From positions 1 to 58,336 of the forward strand of contig CAYFTH010000001.1 in assembly GCA_964346075.1 (NCBI GenBank): a stretch of 58,336 nucleotides of DNA, read 5' to 3'. Origin of the DNA: Brumimicrobium sp964346075. GTDB lineage: Bacteria > Bacteroidota > Bacteroidia > Flavobacteriales_D > Crocinitomicaceae. The translations under genes and the position numbers were made by a program. The notes beneath the pieces were generated by a model that had not been told where the DNA came from, did no database searches, and worked only from the letters and a program-made list of their open reading frames with translations. Shown one piece after another: positions 49,570 to 58,336 of the stretch; positions within the stretch are counted from its first letter, which is position 1; each line of letters opens with the position of its first letter.

Positions 49570-51111
49570 CTATTTCGGCGACATTTCGATATAAGGAATG
49601 AGTAGTTCCTCCAGTGAAATGCCTCCATGCTGAAAAGTGTTTTTATAGTATTTAGAGAAATGATTGAAACGATTCGGGTAAACAAAAAAGTTGTTTTCCC
49701 TTGAAAAAACGTATGTAGAAGAGATATTATCTTTAGGCAGAAATGCATCATCCGGATTATTCACCTCAAACACATCTTTTGCTTTGTAATCCAGGTTTTT
49801 TCCAATTTTATAACGCAAATTCGTATTCGTATCTCTCGGGCCAACAATTCTTACAGGGTTATTTACTTTTACAGTTCCGTGATCAGTTGTGAGGATTACC
49901 TTCGCACCACTTGCCGCAATTTTTTTGAGAATATCTTGTAAGGGCGAATGTTCGAACCAACTTTCGGTCAATGATCGATATGCCGCCTCGTCATCTGCGA
50001 GTTCTTTGATCACTTTCATATCTGTTTTGGCATGTGAAAGCATGTCCACAAAGTTGTAAACGATTACATTCAAATCATTATTTTTCAATTGATGAAAATT
50101 TTCATTGAGCTTTTTACCAGCATTGAGATTAGTGATTTTGTTATATCCCACGTTCAGTGATTTACCGAGACGCTTTAGCTGACCTTGCAACAATTCTTCC
50201 TCAAAATTATTTTTACCACCTTCATCATCTTCTCCAACCCAGTATTCAGGGTGTTTTTGTTTAATTTGAGACGGCAATAATCCTGAAAAGAACGCATTTC
50301 TCGCATATTGTGTAGCTGTGGGCAATATAGAATAAACCATATCTTCCTTATCCAGATTAAAATATTTACCCAAGACAGGCCGCAACACCTGATATTGATC
50401 AAATCTTAAATTATCAATAACAATTAAATAAGTTGGTTGATCCAGATGCTGAGCGATACGGTCTTTAAACAAGGTATGAATCATCTGCGGCGATTCTTCA
50501 ACACCGTTAATCCAATCGAGGTAGTTATCCGCTATGAATTTGGAAAACTGCGCATTGGCTTCCTGTAACTGCATGTAAAACACCTCTTGCATTCCTTGGT
50601 CTTCAAGTGCAGAGAATTCGAGATCCCAATAAACTAACTTTTTATATAATTGAACCCACTCTTCAGCATCTAAACGGTCGGAGAGATCCATACCGATTTG
50701 TCTAAACTCTCGCTGGTAGCTTGTATTCGTTTTTTCCGATACCAATTTTCCCTTATCGAGATTCTTTTTAATGCTCAGCAGGATTTGATTGGGATTTACA
50801 GGTTTGATTAAATAATCCGCAATTTTACCCCCAATAGCTTCCTCCATTATCGATTCTTCCTCGCTCTTGGTGATCATTACCACAGGTACCAGAGGGCGTA
50901 ATTCTTTGATTTTCGTCAGTGCGTCTAACCCAGAAATGCCAGGCATATTTTCATCCAGAAAAATAATATCATAGGTTTGTACTTCACACTTTTCTACGGC
51001 TTCACTGCCACTATTTACTGTGTCAACCTCATATCCTTTCTGCTCGAGGAACATAATATGTGGCTTTAAAAGATCAATTTCATCGTCTGCCCAAAGAATT
51101 TTCACCTGCAT
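49570..51111 (-). CDS. porX: PorX, response regulator with PglZ phosphatase domain (type IX secretion)
   Basis: Residues 1-120 form a receiver with acidic residues ADDEID, phosphoacceptor Asp53 (IIFLDENMPG) and Lys in YLIKPVN. A helical linker leads to an alkaline-phosphatase-like PglZ domain (about 150-510) with the metal-binding VIDNLRFDQ, the Thr in PTATQYARNAFF and TTDHGTVK. PorX controls expression or assembly of the type IX secretion system, working with PorY and SigP in Porphyromonas. The gene is not clustered with por genes here, as is usual. It is divergent from the HD-domain gene. Confidence 0.95.
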   Translation of the reverse strand: MQVKILWADDEIDLLKPHIMFLEQKGYEVDTVNSGSEAVEKCEVQTYDIIFLDENMPGISGLDALTKIKELRPLVPVVMITKSEEESIMEEAIGGKIADYLIKPVNPNQILLSIKKNLDKGKLVSEKTNTSYQREFRQIGMDLSDRLDAEEWVQLYKKLVYWDLEFSALEDQGMQEVFYMQLQEANAQFSKFIADNYLDWINGVEESPQMIHTLFKDRIAQHLDQPTYLIVIDNLRFDQYQVLRPVLGKYFNLDKEDMVYSILPTATQYARNAFFSGLLPSQIKQKHPEYWVGEDDEGGKNNFEEELLQGQLKRLGKSLNVGYNKITNLNAGKKLNENFHQLKNNDLNVIVYNFVDMLSHAKTDMKVIKELADDEAAYRSLTESWFEHSPLQDILKKIAASGAKVILTTDHGTVKVNNPVRIVGPRDTNTNLRYKIGKNLDYKAKDVFEVNNPDDAFLPKDNISSTYVFSRENNFFVYPNRFNHFSKYYKNTFQHGGISLEELLIPYIEMSPK

Positions 51112-51155
51112 TGTTTGATTATTTTTAATTTTACGTCAACTTTAAATGTACAGAT

Positions 51156-52409
51156 TTGCGTCCGAAACGGAATACAAATAACAAAAAGAAAATTATTAAC
51201 GACCCCGTCTACGGTTTTATTTCACTACCGAACGACATAATTTTCGATCTTATCGAGCACCCCTATTATCAGCGACTTCGCCGCATTAAACAGCTTGGCA
51301 TGTCGCACCTGGTATATCCGGGAGCGCTTCATACCCGATTTCATCATGCGCTGGGAGCAACTCACCTCATGACCAAGGCCATTCATGCCTTGCGTCGAAA
51401 AGGTCACAAAATTACAGAACAAGAGGAAACGGGGGCATTAATCGCCATACTGCTTCATGACATTGGTCACGGACCTTTCAGTCATACGCTGGAACATGAT
51501 ATTGTTAAAAACATCAATCACGAAGCTCTCTCCAGCCTTTTTATGCAGCGTTTAACCAAGGAGTTCGATGGTCAACTGGATACAGCACTCGCCATATTTG
51601 AAGATGATTACCCCAAACCGTTTCTTCATCAACTCGTCTCAAGTCAACTTGATATGGACCGGATGGATTATCTCAATAGAGATAGTTTTTACACGGGGGT
51701 TTCTGAGGGCGTCATCGGAAGCGATCGGATTATTGCCATGTTAGACGTAAAGGATGACGAGCTCGTTGTAGAAGAGAAAGGTGTTTATTCGATAGAAAAG
51801 TTTTTAGTGGCTCGTCGACTAATGTATTGGCAAGTGTACATGCATAAAACCGTCGTTTCATCTGAAGTACTTCTCTCCAAAATACTCAAACGTGCAAAAG
51901 TCATACTACAATCAGGACAACAACTTTTTGCAAGTCCTGCATTTACACTTTTCTTATCCAATGACTTTGAATACAAAGATTTTTTGGAACGCCCCGATCT
52001 ATTGGAAGCGTTCGCAGAACTGGATGACAACGATATATTAGGAGCCGTTAAGGTATGGCAGCAAAGCGAAGACCGTGTTTTATCGTTGCTTTCAAGGCAA
52101 TTAATCAACCGTCAACTCTTTAAGATTGAAATTGCGAAAACACCATTTTCGGCAGCGCGGATTCAGCAGGAACTGACCCGTGTCCAAGACGACTTAGACC
52201 TCAATAAAGAAGAAGCGAGCTATTTCGTTCATACTGAAGTTTTGCGCAATAATGCCTATAATGAGGAAAAGGAAACGATCAATTTACTCATGAAAACAGG
52301 AGAAGTTATTGATGTCAGTCGCGCAGCGGACAACTTAAACATTCAAGCACTTTCTAGTCCGGTCCAGAAGTACTTTTTGTGCTACCCAGTTGCTAATCGC
52401 AAGAAATAA
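51156..52409 (+). CDS. HD-domain phosphohydrolase, dGTPase/SAMHD1-like
   Basis: The 417-residue protein contains HD motifs in the order of the dNTPase branch: QRLRRIKQLGMSHLVYPGAL, HTRFHHALGATHLM (first His), LLHDIGHGPFSHTLEH (HD and following His) and DMDRMDYLNRDSF (final Asp). Members hydrolyse dNTPs or related nucleotides. The start appears to be TTG at 51156, since there is no in-frame ATG before the conserved part. It precedes the lipid A genes by 69 bp, a neighbourhood seen in other Bacteroidota. Confidence 0.9.
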   Translation: MRPKRNTNNKKKIINDPVYGFISLPNDIIFDLIEHPYYQRLRRIKQLGMSHLVYPGALHTRFHHALGATHLMTKAIHALRRKGHKITEQEETGALIAILLHDIGHGPFSHTLEHDIVKNINHEALSSLFMQRLTKEFDGQLDTALAIFEDDYPKPFLHQLVSSQLDMDRMDYLNRDSFYTGVSEGVIGSDRIIAMLDVKDDELVVEEKGVYSIEKFLVARRLMYWQVYMHKTVVSSEVLLSKILKRAKVILQSGQQLFASPAFTLFLSNDFEYKDFLERPDLLEAFAELDDNDILGAVKVWQQSEDRVLSLLSRQLINRQLFKIEIAKTPFSAARIQQELTRVQDDLDLNKEEASYFVHTEVLRNNAYNEEKETINLLMKTGEVIDVSRAADNLNIQALSSPVQKYFLCYPVANRKK

Positions 52410-52437
52410 AATATACGTTGTTAAAAAAATATACGTT
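52410..52437. repeat. Two direct repeats AATATACGTT upstream of lpxD
   Basis: AATATACGTT occurs at 52410-52419 and 52428-52437, 18 bp apart. Each copy is followed by a related sequence (GTTAA and ATTAA). They lie just after the HD gene's stop, about 40 bp before the lpxD ATG, and could be a binding site for a regulator. No factor is known. Confidence 0.35.
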
Positions 52438-52466
52438 ATTAACCGCAGGGAGTTGGTCTCTTTTTA

Positions 52467-52474
52467 TATTTTTG
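52467..52474 (+). promoter_or_regulatory. Possible lpxD -7 element very close to the start codon
   Basis: TATTTTTG is an exact TAnnTTTG match, but it ends 4 bp before the lpxD ATG. A transcript would start at about the ATG, so it would be leaderless. The gene may instead be read through from the HD gene. Confidence 0.3.
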
Positions 52475-52478
52475 AAGA

Positions 52479-53504
52479 ATGGAATTTTCGGCAGAACAAA
52501 TCGCAGGAATTTTAGATGGACAGTTAGAAGGTGACCCGAAGGTGACGGTCACGGGCTTGTCCAAGATCGAGGAGGGAACACCGAAAACCCTCACTTTTCT
52601 TGCAAACATGAAATATGAAGAGCACATTTATTCGACCGATGCTACCATAGCCATCGTAAATAAGTCTTTTGAACCAACCAAATCCTTACCGGATTCACTC
52701 ACCTTGATTCGCGTGGAAGATGCATACAGTTGTTTTGCGCAATTGCTAGAGGTCTACAATGAGATGCGTCAAAAGGCTCCTCAAATAGAAAAAAATGCTT
52801 TTATATCGGATTCCGCAAAACTAGGCGATGACATTTACGTTGGTGCCAGTGCATATATTGGAGAAAACGCCACAATCGGCAGCAATTGTAAAATATATCC
52901 GAACACCTATATTGGCGACAATGTCGTGGTCGGAGAAGGTACCGTAATCCATCCCAATGCATCAATCTATCACGATTGCCAGATTGGAAAAAAGTGTTTA
53001 ATTCACGCTGGAGCTGTAATTGGAGCTGACGGGTTTGGCTTTGCACCTGACGAGCATGGACACTTTCAAAAAGTTCCTCAAATCGGAAATGTCATTTTGG
53101 AAGATCATGTAGATGTCGGTGCGAATAGCACCATTGACCGCGCTACTTTAGGTTCTACCATCCTGCGCACTGGCGTCAAGGTTGACAATTTGGTACAAAT
53201 TGCTCACAATGTTGAGATCGACGAACATTCCGCGTTGGCTGCTCAAGCGGGAGTAGCTGGGTCCACGAAGATTGGAAAACGCGTCATGGCTGGAGGGCAA
53301 GTTGGAATTAGCGGTCATATTAAAATAGCTGATGATACGAAAATCGTTGCTCAGTCGGGTATTCCCAGTTCTGTTAAAAAACCTAATATGACACTTATGG
53401 GCTCCCCGGGGATTCCCATTCAGGATTTCAAGAAATCATATATTGGATTCAGAAGATTACCCATGATTTTGAAAAAAATCAATGAAATGGATAAAAAAAA
53501 ATAA
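52479..53504 (+). CDS. lpxD: UDP-3-O-(3-hydroxyacyl)glucosamine N-acyltransferase LpxD
   Basis: The 341-residue protein has the LpxD N-terminal uridine-binding domain (about 1-100) and a left-handed beta-helix of hexapeptide repeats (IGENATIGSNCKIYPN, IGDNVVVGEGTVIHPN). The catalytic His lies in VQIAHNVEI and the segment GADGFGFAPDEHG is typical. It adds the third acyl chain in lipid A synthesis. It leads the lpxD-lpxC/fabZ-lpxA run; lpxB is not in the window. Confidence 0.96.
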   Translation: MEFSAEQIAGILDGQLEGDPKVTVTGLSKIEEGTPKTLTFLANMKYEEHIYSTDATIAIVNKSFEPTKSLPDSLTLIRVEDAYSCFAQLLEVYNEMRQKAPQIEKNAFISDSAKLGDDIYVGASAYIGENATIGSNCKIYPNTYIGDNVVVGEGTVIHPNASIYHDCQIGKKCLIHAGAVIGADGFGFAPDEHGHFQKVPQIGNVILEDHVDVGANSTIDRATLGSTILRTGVKVDNLVQIAHNVEIDEHSALAAQAGVAGSTKIGKRVMAGGQVGISGHIKIADDTKIVAQSGIPSSVKKPNMTLMGSPGIPIQDFKKSYIGFRRLPMILKKINEMDKKK

Positions 53505-53527
53505 GTACTGATCGAGAAGGAATAGCT

Positions 53528-54940
53528 ATGTCAGAAAAACAAAGAACCTTACAATCTTCTGTTAAAATTGTCGGTGTTGGCTTACACACTGGTAAAAAAG
53601 TAGCAGTAGAATTGTGCCCTGCACCAGAAAATCACGGATATAAATTTCAGCGAACAGACCTCGAAAACGAGCCTATTGTAGAAGCTGACGCTGATCTGGT
53701 AGTCTCAACAGAGCGCGGTACGACACTTGAAAAAAAAGGAGTCAGAATATACACTACAGAACATATTTTAGCTGCCCTCTACGGTATGCAAGTTGATAAC
53801 GCACTCATCAAATTGTCTGGCCCTGAAATCCCCATCATGGATGGTAGTGCGCTTTCTTATGTTCAGGCTATCGAGGAGGCAGGTTTTGCGGAACAAAAAG
53901 CAGAGCGCGAATACCTGGAGCTCGATGAGAATATTCCCTGGGAGGATGAAGAAAAAGGAATCGAATTTTTAGCAGTTCCAGACAAGGAGTACCGCTTGAC
54001 GGTCATGGTAGATTATAACTCACCTGTCCTCGGTACGCAACATGCTACGATTTATAAAATTGGAGAATTCAGAGATCAAATTGCCCAATGTAAAACTTTT
54101 GTATTCCTGCGCGAATTAGAGTATTTGGCAAAAAATGGCTTGATTAAAGGTGGTGATGTCGACAACGCAATTGTTTTGGTTGAACGCGATGACGTGAGTC
54201 AGGAAGAGCTCGACTACCTCGCAAAATTGCTGGGTAAAGAAAATCTCAAAATAGAGATCAAAGGAATCGGTACGCTGAATAATTACGAAATGAAATTTCA
54301 GAATGAACCAGCTCGTCATAAATTACTGGATATTGTCGGTGATTTAGCGCTAGTTGGTAAACCCATAAAAGCACATATTCTGGCGGCACGCCCGGGTCAT
54401 TCAGGAAATACACGTTTTGCTAAAGTGCTGAAGCAAAAAATCAAGGAGCAAAAACATGCTCCTAAAAAGTTTGATCTCGATCGCGAGCCTCATTTTGATA
54501 TCAACGCTATTGAAAAAATGTTGCCTCACCGCTATCCCTTCTTGTTGGTTGATAAAGTAATGGAAATCACGGATGATACCATTATTGGTGTAAAGAACAT
54601 CACAATGAATGAACCCCAATTCACGGGCCATTTCCCCAACAACCCTGTATTTCCAGGTGTCTTGCAGATTGAAGCGATGGCGCAATGCGGAGGAATTTTT
54701 GCACTAAGTAAGTTAGAAGAACCTCACCTCTACTCTACTTATTTCATGAAGATTGACAACGTTAAGTTTAAGCAAAAAATACTTCCAGGTGATACGGTAG
54801 TATTCGAATTGAAGTTGTTATCATCCATACGCAGAGGACTTGTAAATATGGGCGGTAAGGGATATGTTCGTGGTAAACTTGTTGTAGAAGCGGAAATGCT
54901 CGCTCAAATCGTAAAAGACAAAAAAGAGGATGATCAGTAA
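53528..54940 (+). CDS. lpxC-fabZ: Bifunctional LpxC deacetylase / FabZ dehydratase
   Basis: The 470-residue fusion starts with LpxC (about 1-310): GVGLHTGKKVAVEL, zinc ligands in TTEHILAAL and HKLLDIVGDLAL, and the catalytic GHSGN. The FabZ domain (about 325-465) has MLPHRYPFLLVDKVMEI, then the active His in GHFPNNPVFPGVLQIEAMAQ. LpxC commits lipid A synthesis and FabZ supplies hydroxyacyl dehydration. Bacteroidota commonly fuse these two, which is one reason to place the organism there. Its end overlaps lpxA by 11 bp. Confidence 0.97.
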   Translation: MSEKQRTLQSSVKIVGVGLHTGKKVAVELCPAPENHGYKFQRTDLENEPIVEADADLVVSTERGTTLEKKGVRIYTTEHILAALYGMQVDNALIKLSGPEIPIMDGSALSYVQAIEEAGFAEQKAEREYLELDENIPWEDEEKGIEFLAVPDKEYRLTVMVDYNSPVLGTQHATIYKIGEFRDQIAQCKTFVFLRELEYLAKNGLIKGGDVDNAIVLVERDDVSQEELDYLAKLLGKENLKIEIKGIGTLNNYEMKFQNEPARHKLLDIVGDLALVGKPIKAHILAARPGHSGNTRFAKVLKQKIKEQKHAPKKFDLDREPHFDINAIEKMLPHRYPFLLVDKVMEITDDTIIGVKNITMNEPQFTGHFPNNPVFPGVLQIEAMAQCGGIFALSKLEEPHLYSTYFMKIDNVKFKQKILPGDTVVFELKLLSSIRRGLVNMGGKGYVRGKLVVEAEMLAQIVKDKKEDDQ

Positions 54941-55706
54941 ACTCGCTTCTATATCATCTGGTGCAACAATAGCAGACCAAGTAACCATTGAGCCTTTCAC
55001 TACGATTTGCGAAGATGTAGAGATCGGCGCTGGCTCTCATATTGGTCCTAACGTGACCATCTATCCAGGTACACGCATCGGAAAGCATGTAACCATTTTT
55101 CCAGGGGCCGTTGTTGGAGCCATTCCTCAAGACCTCAAGTTTGGCGGAGAATATACAACGGTTGAAATTGGTGATCATACCACTATTCGCGAATGTGTGA
55201 CGATCCATCGTGGCACGCGTGATAAAATGAAAACTGTTATCGGTTCGCATTGTCTCTTAATGGGTTATGTCCACATTGCTCACGACTGCATACTGGGAGA
55301 TCATGTTATTCTCGCAAATTATACCGGTCTTTCAGGTCATGTCCAAATTGATGATTATGCCATTTTAGAAGGAAAAGTCGCCGCACAACAGTTTATGCAT
55401 ATAGGAGCTCATTCATTTATTGCGGGTGCTAGTTTAATTCGAAAAAATGTCCCACCTTTCGTACGAGCTGCTCGTGAGCCATTGAGTTATGCAGGAATAA
55501 ACGCAGTGGGAATGCGCAGGCGAGACTTTACAGAAGATGACATTAAGCTCATTGAAAATATTTATCGCATCCTATTTGTTCAAAACAACAACATCTCAAA
55601 AGGATTGGAATCTTTAAAATCTGAACTTGAGCATTCGCCACTAAAAAAGATGGTCATTGATTTTGTTGAAGAAAGCGAGAAAGGCATCATTCGCGGGTTA
55701 TTGTAG
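54930..55706 (+). CDS. lpxA: Acyl-ACP-UDP-N-acetylglucosamine O-acyltransferase LpxA
   Basis: The protein (258 residues) is a hexapeptide beta-helix (IGAGSHIGPNVTIYPGTRIG), with the catalytic His in VHIAHDCILGDH and the LpxA C-terminal helical domain (AVGMRRRDFTEDDIKLIENI). It performs the first acylation of lipid A synthesis. The start ATG at 54930 overlaps the LpxC-FabZ gene by 11 bp. Confidence 0.96.
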   Translation: MISKLASISSGATIADQVTIEPFTTICEDVEIGAGSHIGPNVTIYPGTRIGKHVTIFPGAVVGAIPQDLKFGGEYTTVEIGDHTTIRECVTIHRGTRDKMKTVIGSHCLLMGYVHIAHDCILGDHVILANYTGLSGHVQIDDYAILEGKVAAQQFMHIGAHSFIAGASLIRKNVPPFVRAAREPLSYAGINAVGMRRRDFTEDDIKLIENIYRILFVQNNNISKGLESLKSELEHSPLKKMVIDFVEESEKGIIRGLL

Positions 55707-55736
55707 CATCATAAAACATTGTAAATTTTACTCAAA

Positions 55737-57179
55737 ATGATTAAACGCGGAGAAGTCATCACTGTGTCGATTGAAGACATGGCATATGGAGGAAAAGGAA
55801 TTGCACGTATGCATGATGAAAAAGGTGCATATATCATATTTGTACAAAACACATTCCCGGGACAGCAAGTATTAGCACGCGTACATAAAAAACGCAAAAA
55901 ACACGCAGAATGTAAATTATTAAAAGTCCTCGAACGTTCTCCGATGGAGCGTATCTCTTCCTACCAGGAAATTAGCGGTGCTCCATATATCCATGTTCCG
56001 GTTGAACTTCAACAAAAATACAAGAAAGCGGTCACTTTAGAACTTTATCGGCGTATCGGTGACCTGCAACATATATCTGATTTGTTTGACCAATTTATTC
56101 CATCCCCTATCAACTACCACTATCGTAACAAAATGGAGTATTCCTTTTCATGCATCGAACACGATATTGTGGAAGATGAGGAAATAGATGATGCTTTTGC
56201 ACTTGGGTTTAAACACCGCGGTACGTGGTGGAAAGTTGAAAGTCTTAACAAGGCCTCTGGACTATTTGATGAAGAGTGGGAGAATTTTCTATCTTCTTTT
56301 CGACTCCATTTAGAAGCTTCCGGACTCCCCGCCTGGCACTCACCTCAGAAGAAAGGTTTTTTTAGACATATTGTTGTTCGCAAGTCGTTCCACCAAAATC
56401 AGTTACTAATTAATCTGGTCACGTCTTCTCAGGGACTGGAAAACTTCGATGTTCATGCTGCTGGACAGTTTTTGCAAGAAAAAATGGGAGATCGCATTGC
56501 CGGATTTCAACACACCATTAATGACAACGTCGCTGATCGGGCGAAAATAGAAAATGGTAATTGTGATTTGATTTTTGGAAAGGATCATGTTGTAGAATCG
56601 TTAAATGGATTGTTTTTTGAGATCAGTATGGAAAGCTTTTTCCAGACAAATCCACAAAGTGCAGAACGACTGTACAACTTAGCTTTAGATTATGTTTTTG
56701 AAGGTAATAAAGACTATTCAGGTCGAGTGATTATGGATTTATTTTGTGGAACGGGCACGATTGGTCAACTCCTGTCTCAGCGAACGGATGAAGCTAATAT
56801 TATTGGAGTTGATATCGTGGAAGAAGCCATAGAGGATGCTCGACGCAATGCCAAAAGAAACAAGATTGACAACATCACGTTTCACGCAGCTGACGTTGGA
56901 AAGTTTTTACGAGCTTACCCACAGTATATCGACAAAATTGACACCATTGTTTTGGACCCGCCACGGGCAGGCATTGCACCTAAAACCCTCAAAAAGGTGA
57001 TTGCCCTTAATGCTTCACGTATCGTTTATATTTCGTGCAATCCATCTACGCAAGCAAGAGATATCAAAACACTCGAGGAAAACGGTTACACTACAAAAAA
57101 AATCAGTCTGGTCGATCAATTTCCGCACACGAGTCATATCGAAGCTGTGGGTCTTTTTGAAAAAGAAAAACAGCATTAG
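55737..57179 (+). CDS. Class I SAM RNA methyltransferase, TrmA/RlmD family without iron-sulfur cysteines
   Basis: The 480-residue protein has a TRAM domain (about 1-65), the RNA methyltransferase core with SAM loop LFCGTGTIGQLL, LDPPRAGIAPKTL and the catalytic Cys in VYISCNPSTQARDI. RlmD family members usually have a CGGC-type cysteine motif after the TRAM domain, holding a 4Fe-4S cluster. Here the equivalent segment reads YQEISGAPYIHVPVELQQKY and has none of the cysteines. It should make m5U in rRNA or tRNA, but which one is unsure. It follows lpxA by 30 bp. Confidence 0.9.
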   Translation: MIKRGEVITVSIEDMAYGGKGIARMHDEKGAYIIFVQNTFPGQQVLARVHKKRKKHAECKLLKVLERSPMERISSYQEISGAPYIHVPVELQQKYKKAVTLELYRRIGDLQHISDLFDQFIPSPINYHYRNKMEYSFSCIEHDIVEDEEIDDAFALGFKHRGTWWKVESLNKASGLFDEEWENFLSSFRLHLEASGLPAWHSPQKKGFFRHIVVRKSFHQNQLLINLVTSSQGLENFDVHAAGQFLQEKMGDRIAGFQHTINDNVADRAKIENGNCDLIFGKDHVVESLNGLFFEISMESFFQTNPQSAERLYNLALDYVFEGNKDYSGRVIMDLFCGTGTIGQLLSQRTDEANIIGVDIVEEAIEDARRNAKRNKIDNITFHAADVGKFLRAYPQYIDKIDTIVLDPPRAGIAPKTLKKVIALNASRIVYISCNPSTQARDIKTLEENGYTTKKISLVDQFPHTSHIEAVGLFEKEKQH

Positions 57180-57328
57180 AAAAGTTTTGAGACTTACACA
57201 AGTACTATGTTTAGAGCGCTAAGAAGGATGATCCAAAATAAATTGATTTTTTTTGAAACCTTCTATTTTAATCTCCGTTATAGAAAACAACGGATCAATT
57301 ATTAACTTCTACAGGTTAATTAATTAAG

Positions 57329-57355
57329 AGGCTGTCTTTCGAGGCAGCCTTTTTT
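57329..57355 (+). terminator. Terminator after the methyltransferase gene
   Basis: AGGCTGTC (57329-57336) pairs with GGCAGCCT (57343-57350) with one G-T pair across a six-base loop, followed by six T. It lies between convergent genes and ends 5 bp before the patatin gene's stop. Confidence 0.85.
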
Positions 57356-57359
57356 AGTT

Positions 57360-58229
57360 CTATGATCGCCATTGATCCATTAGTTGCTTAAAAGTAGGTT
57401 TCTGCGTCTCAATAAATGCCTCTGCATCGTCCATGAGCGCTTGTATATTTTCAGGAGAGGCTGCATCCATAGCTTGTTCCGCACTACTTAGGCTGGGTTG
57501 AAAACGATGATATATAAGTTGATTTTCCCGTTTCTTTTCTTTCTCCAAAAGCGTTTGATGAACGCGATCAACCTCTATTTCCATATCGTCATAGTTGGCG
57601 CCCGTCAACTGACCAGTACCGAGACTTACCAGTATCAGTAAATCATCAGGGAAAATCTTACGTGCGTACTCAAATGCAATTAGACTCGGATTTTTAGCTG
57701 TTTCGATGCCATCTATCAGGCGATGCTTTCCAATGATAACTGGATCGAAATATTCAGGAACGGCACTGCATGCGGCTAATGATTGGGCTAGTGAAATGTT
57801 TCTATACTTTTTATTTTCACATGTAAATAGAAAAGGTTGTCTGTTCGCCATATCATAACTAACGAACGCAAATTGTGTTGACAGATCTTTAAGCGCGACT
57901 TCGCCATAATTCTTAGCCAGTATTCCTGCCAGCACATTGGACTTTCTTCCTTCCTCATCAAATTGAAATAACTGCGGTCCTTTTGAAAGGTAGAGGTTTA
58001 AAATATTCTCCGGAAGGTATTTATAGCGACCAGACTCTTTCACAATTAAGGAAGCTGCTATGATAGCTCCGGTAGATGTTCCAGAAACAAAGTTTAAAGC
58101 GTGATTAATGCTGTGATCAATGCGCTCTCGTATTACGAGTCTATTCAAATGGCTAAGCACCATTAACGGCAAAATGCCGCGAATACCGCCGCCATCAATT
58201 GATAATAAAATGCGCTTTTTTACTGCCAT
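57360..58229 (-). CDS. Cytosolic patatin-like phospholipase
   Basis: The 289-residue soluble protein has a complete patatin active site: LSIDGGGIRGILPL (oxyanion loop), SGTSTGAIIAASL (nucleophile Ser) and HRLIDGIETAKNPS with the catalytic Asp (DG). It has no signal peptide or membrane helix. Members release fatty acids from phospholipids; some serve as CBASS effectors, but no cyclase gene is next to it inside the window. Its upstream side ends at the window edge (106 bp beyond the start). Confidence 0.9.
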   Translation of the reverse strand: MAVKKRILLSIDGGGIRGILPLMVLSHLNRLVIRERIDHSINHALNFVSGTSTGAIIAASLIVKESGRYKYLPENILNLYLSKGPQLFQFDEEGRKSNVLAGILAKNYGEVALKDLSTQFAFVSYDMANRQPFLFTCENKKYRNISLAQSLAACSAVPEYFDPVIIGKHRLIDGIETAKNPSLIAFEYARKIFPDDLLILVSLGTGQLTGANYDDMEIEVDRVHQTLLEKEKKRENQLIYHRFQPSLSSAEQAMDAASPENIQALMDDAEAFIETQKPTFKQLMDQWRS

Positions 58230-58336
58230 ACTTCAAAGTACAAATATTTTTTGATTCAGGCTTGTAAAACAGTCATCAATTCAGGGCAAACTCACACTTT
58301 TATTTTTAAGAGTTTTCTCAAATAGTCTTCATTCCA

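Noticed and set aside
49570..51111. A type IX secretion gene cluster
   Set aside because: Only porX is certain. The PorV/PorQ-like barrel is 35 kb away and is paired with an unrelated barrel, so there is no cluster here.
57360..58229. CBASS defence effector (CapV-like patatin)
   Set aside because: The patatin motifs would fit, but no nucleotidyltransferase cyclase, Cap2 or Cap3 gene is next to it in the window. DNA beyond 58336 was not available, so it cannot be fully excluded.

Overview
The window is an ordinary chromosomal stretch of a Bacteroidota bacterium, probably of the Flavobacteriales. The evidence is PorX of the type IX secretion system, a fused LpxC-FabZ, the bacillithiol enzyme BshA, an S16 with a long acidic tail, proteins of DUF5686, DUF2452 and DUF2797, and A-rich leaders without Shine-Dalgarno sequences. 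Several genes also have a TAnnTTTG promoter element, the -7 motif of this phylum. The DNA is AT-rich by eye. I cannot name the genus.

Layout from left to right. 1-606: a scar-like region holding a tRNA 3'-end fragment with its terminator and short repeats, resembling an integration site. 607-7642: a DUF5686 outer-membrane protein, a SUI1-type translation factor, a membrane-anchored patatin, an arginase-family hydrolase and a thioesterase. 7947-9377: dnaA, with no recognisable origin beside it. 9666-18250: FabI, a DUF2452 protein, two outer-membrane beta-barrels, TruA, a NarL-type regulator, a cold-shock protein, a 49-residue small protein, FabG and a LuxC-type acyl-CoA reductase. 18350-26708: ferredoxin, a receiver-like/adenylate cyclase/HD protein, an OMP-lipoprotein pair, BshA, and a GH3-like/serine-hydrolase fusion whose GH3 active site looks lost. 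26922-31865: an apparent operon of a small membrane protein, MutL, two rhomboid proteases and an endonuclease/exonuclease/phosphatase protein. 31925-35013: a Ca/Na antiporter with a TatA-like protein, then an ECF sigma factor overlapping a membrane protein with a TonB domain. 35426-40976: EtfBA, a bifunctional nuclease, a nucleoside transporter, DUF2797 and an unknown membrane protein. 40978-42925: rpsP-rimM-trmN6. 43088-44234: a HigBA toxin-antitoxin module between two diverged copies of a 92-bp sequence; the right copy is the promoter and start of the next gene. 44220-49346: DUF1015, a YggS-type PLP protein, DUF1684, an anchored unknown protein, alanine dehydrogenase and TsaE. 49570-57179: PorX, an HD hydrolase, the lipid A genes lpxD-lpxC/fabZ-lpxA and an RNA methyltransferase. 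57360-58229: a cytosolic patatin.

Most genes are housekeeping: replication and repair (DnaA, MutL), RNA modification and ribosome maturation (TruA, RimM, TrmN6, TsaE, RlmD-like), fatty acid and lipid A synthesis (FabI, FabG, FabZ, LpxACD), electron transfer (ETF, ferredoxin) and envelope proteins. I see no large prophage, CRISPR array, IS element or complete defence island. The parts most worth a second look are the repeat-flanked toxin-antitoxin insertion, the tRNA-fragment scar, the cyclase-HD fusion with a degenerate receiver, the inactive-looking GH3 domain, and the sigma factor coupled to a TonB-domain protein.
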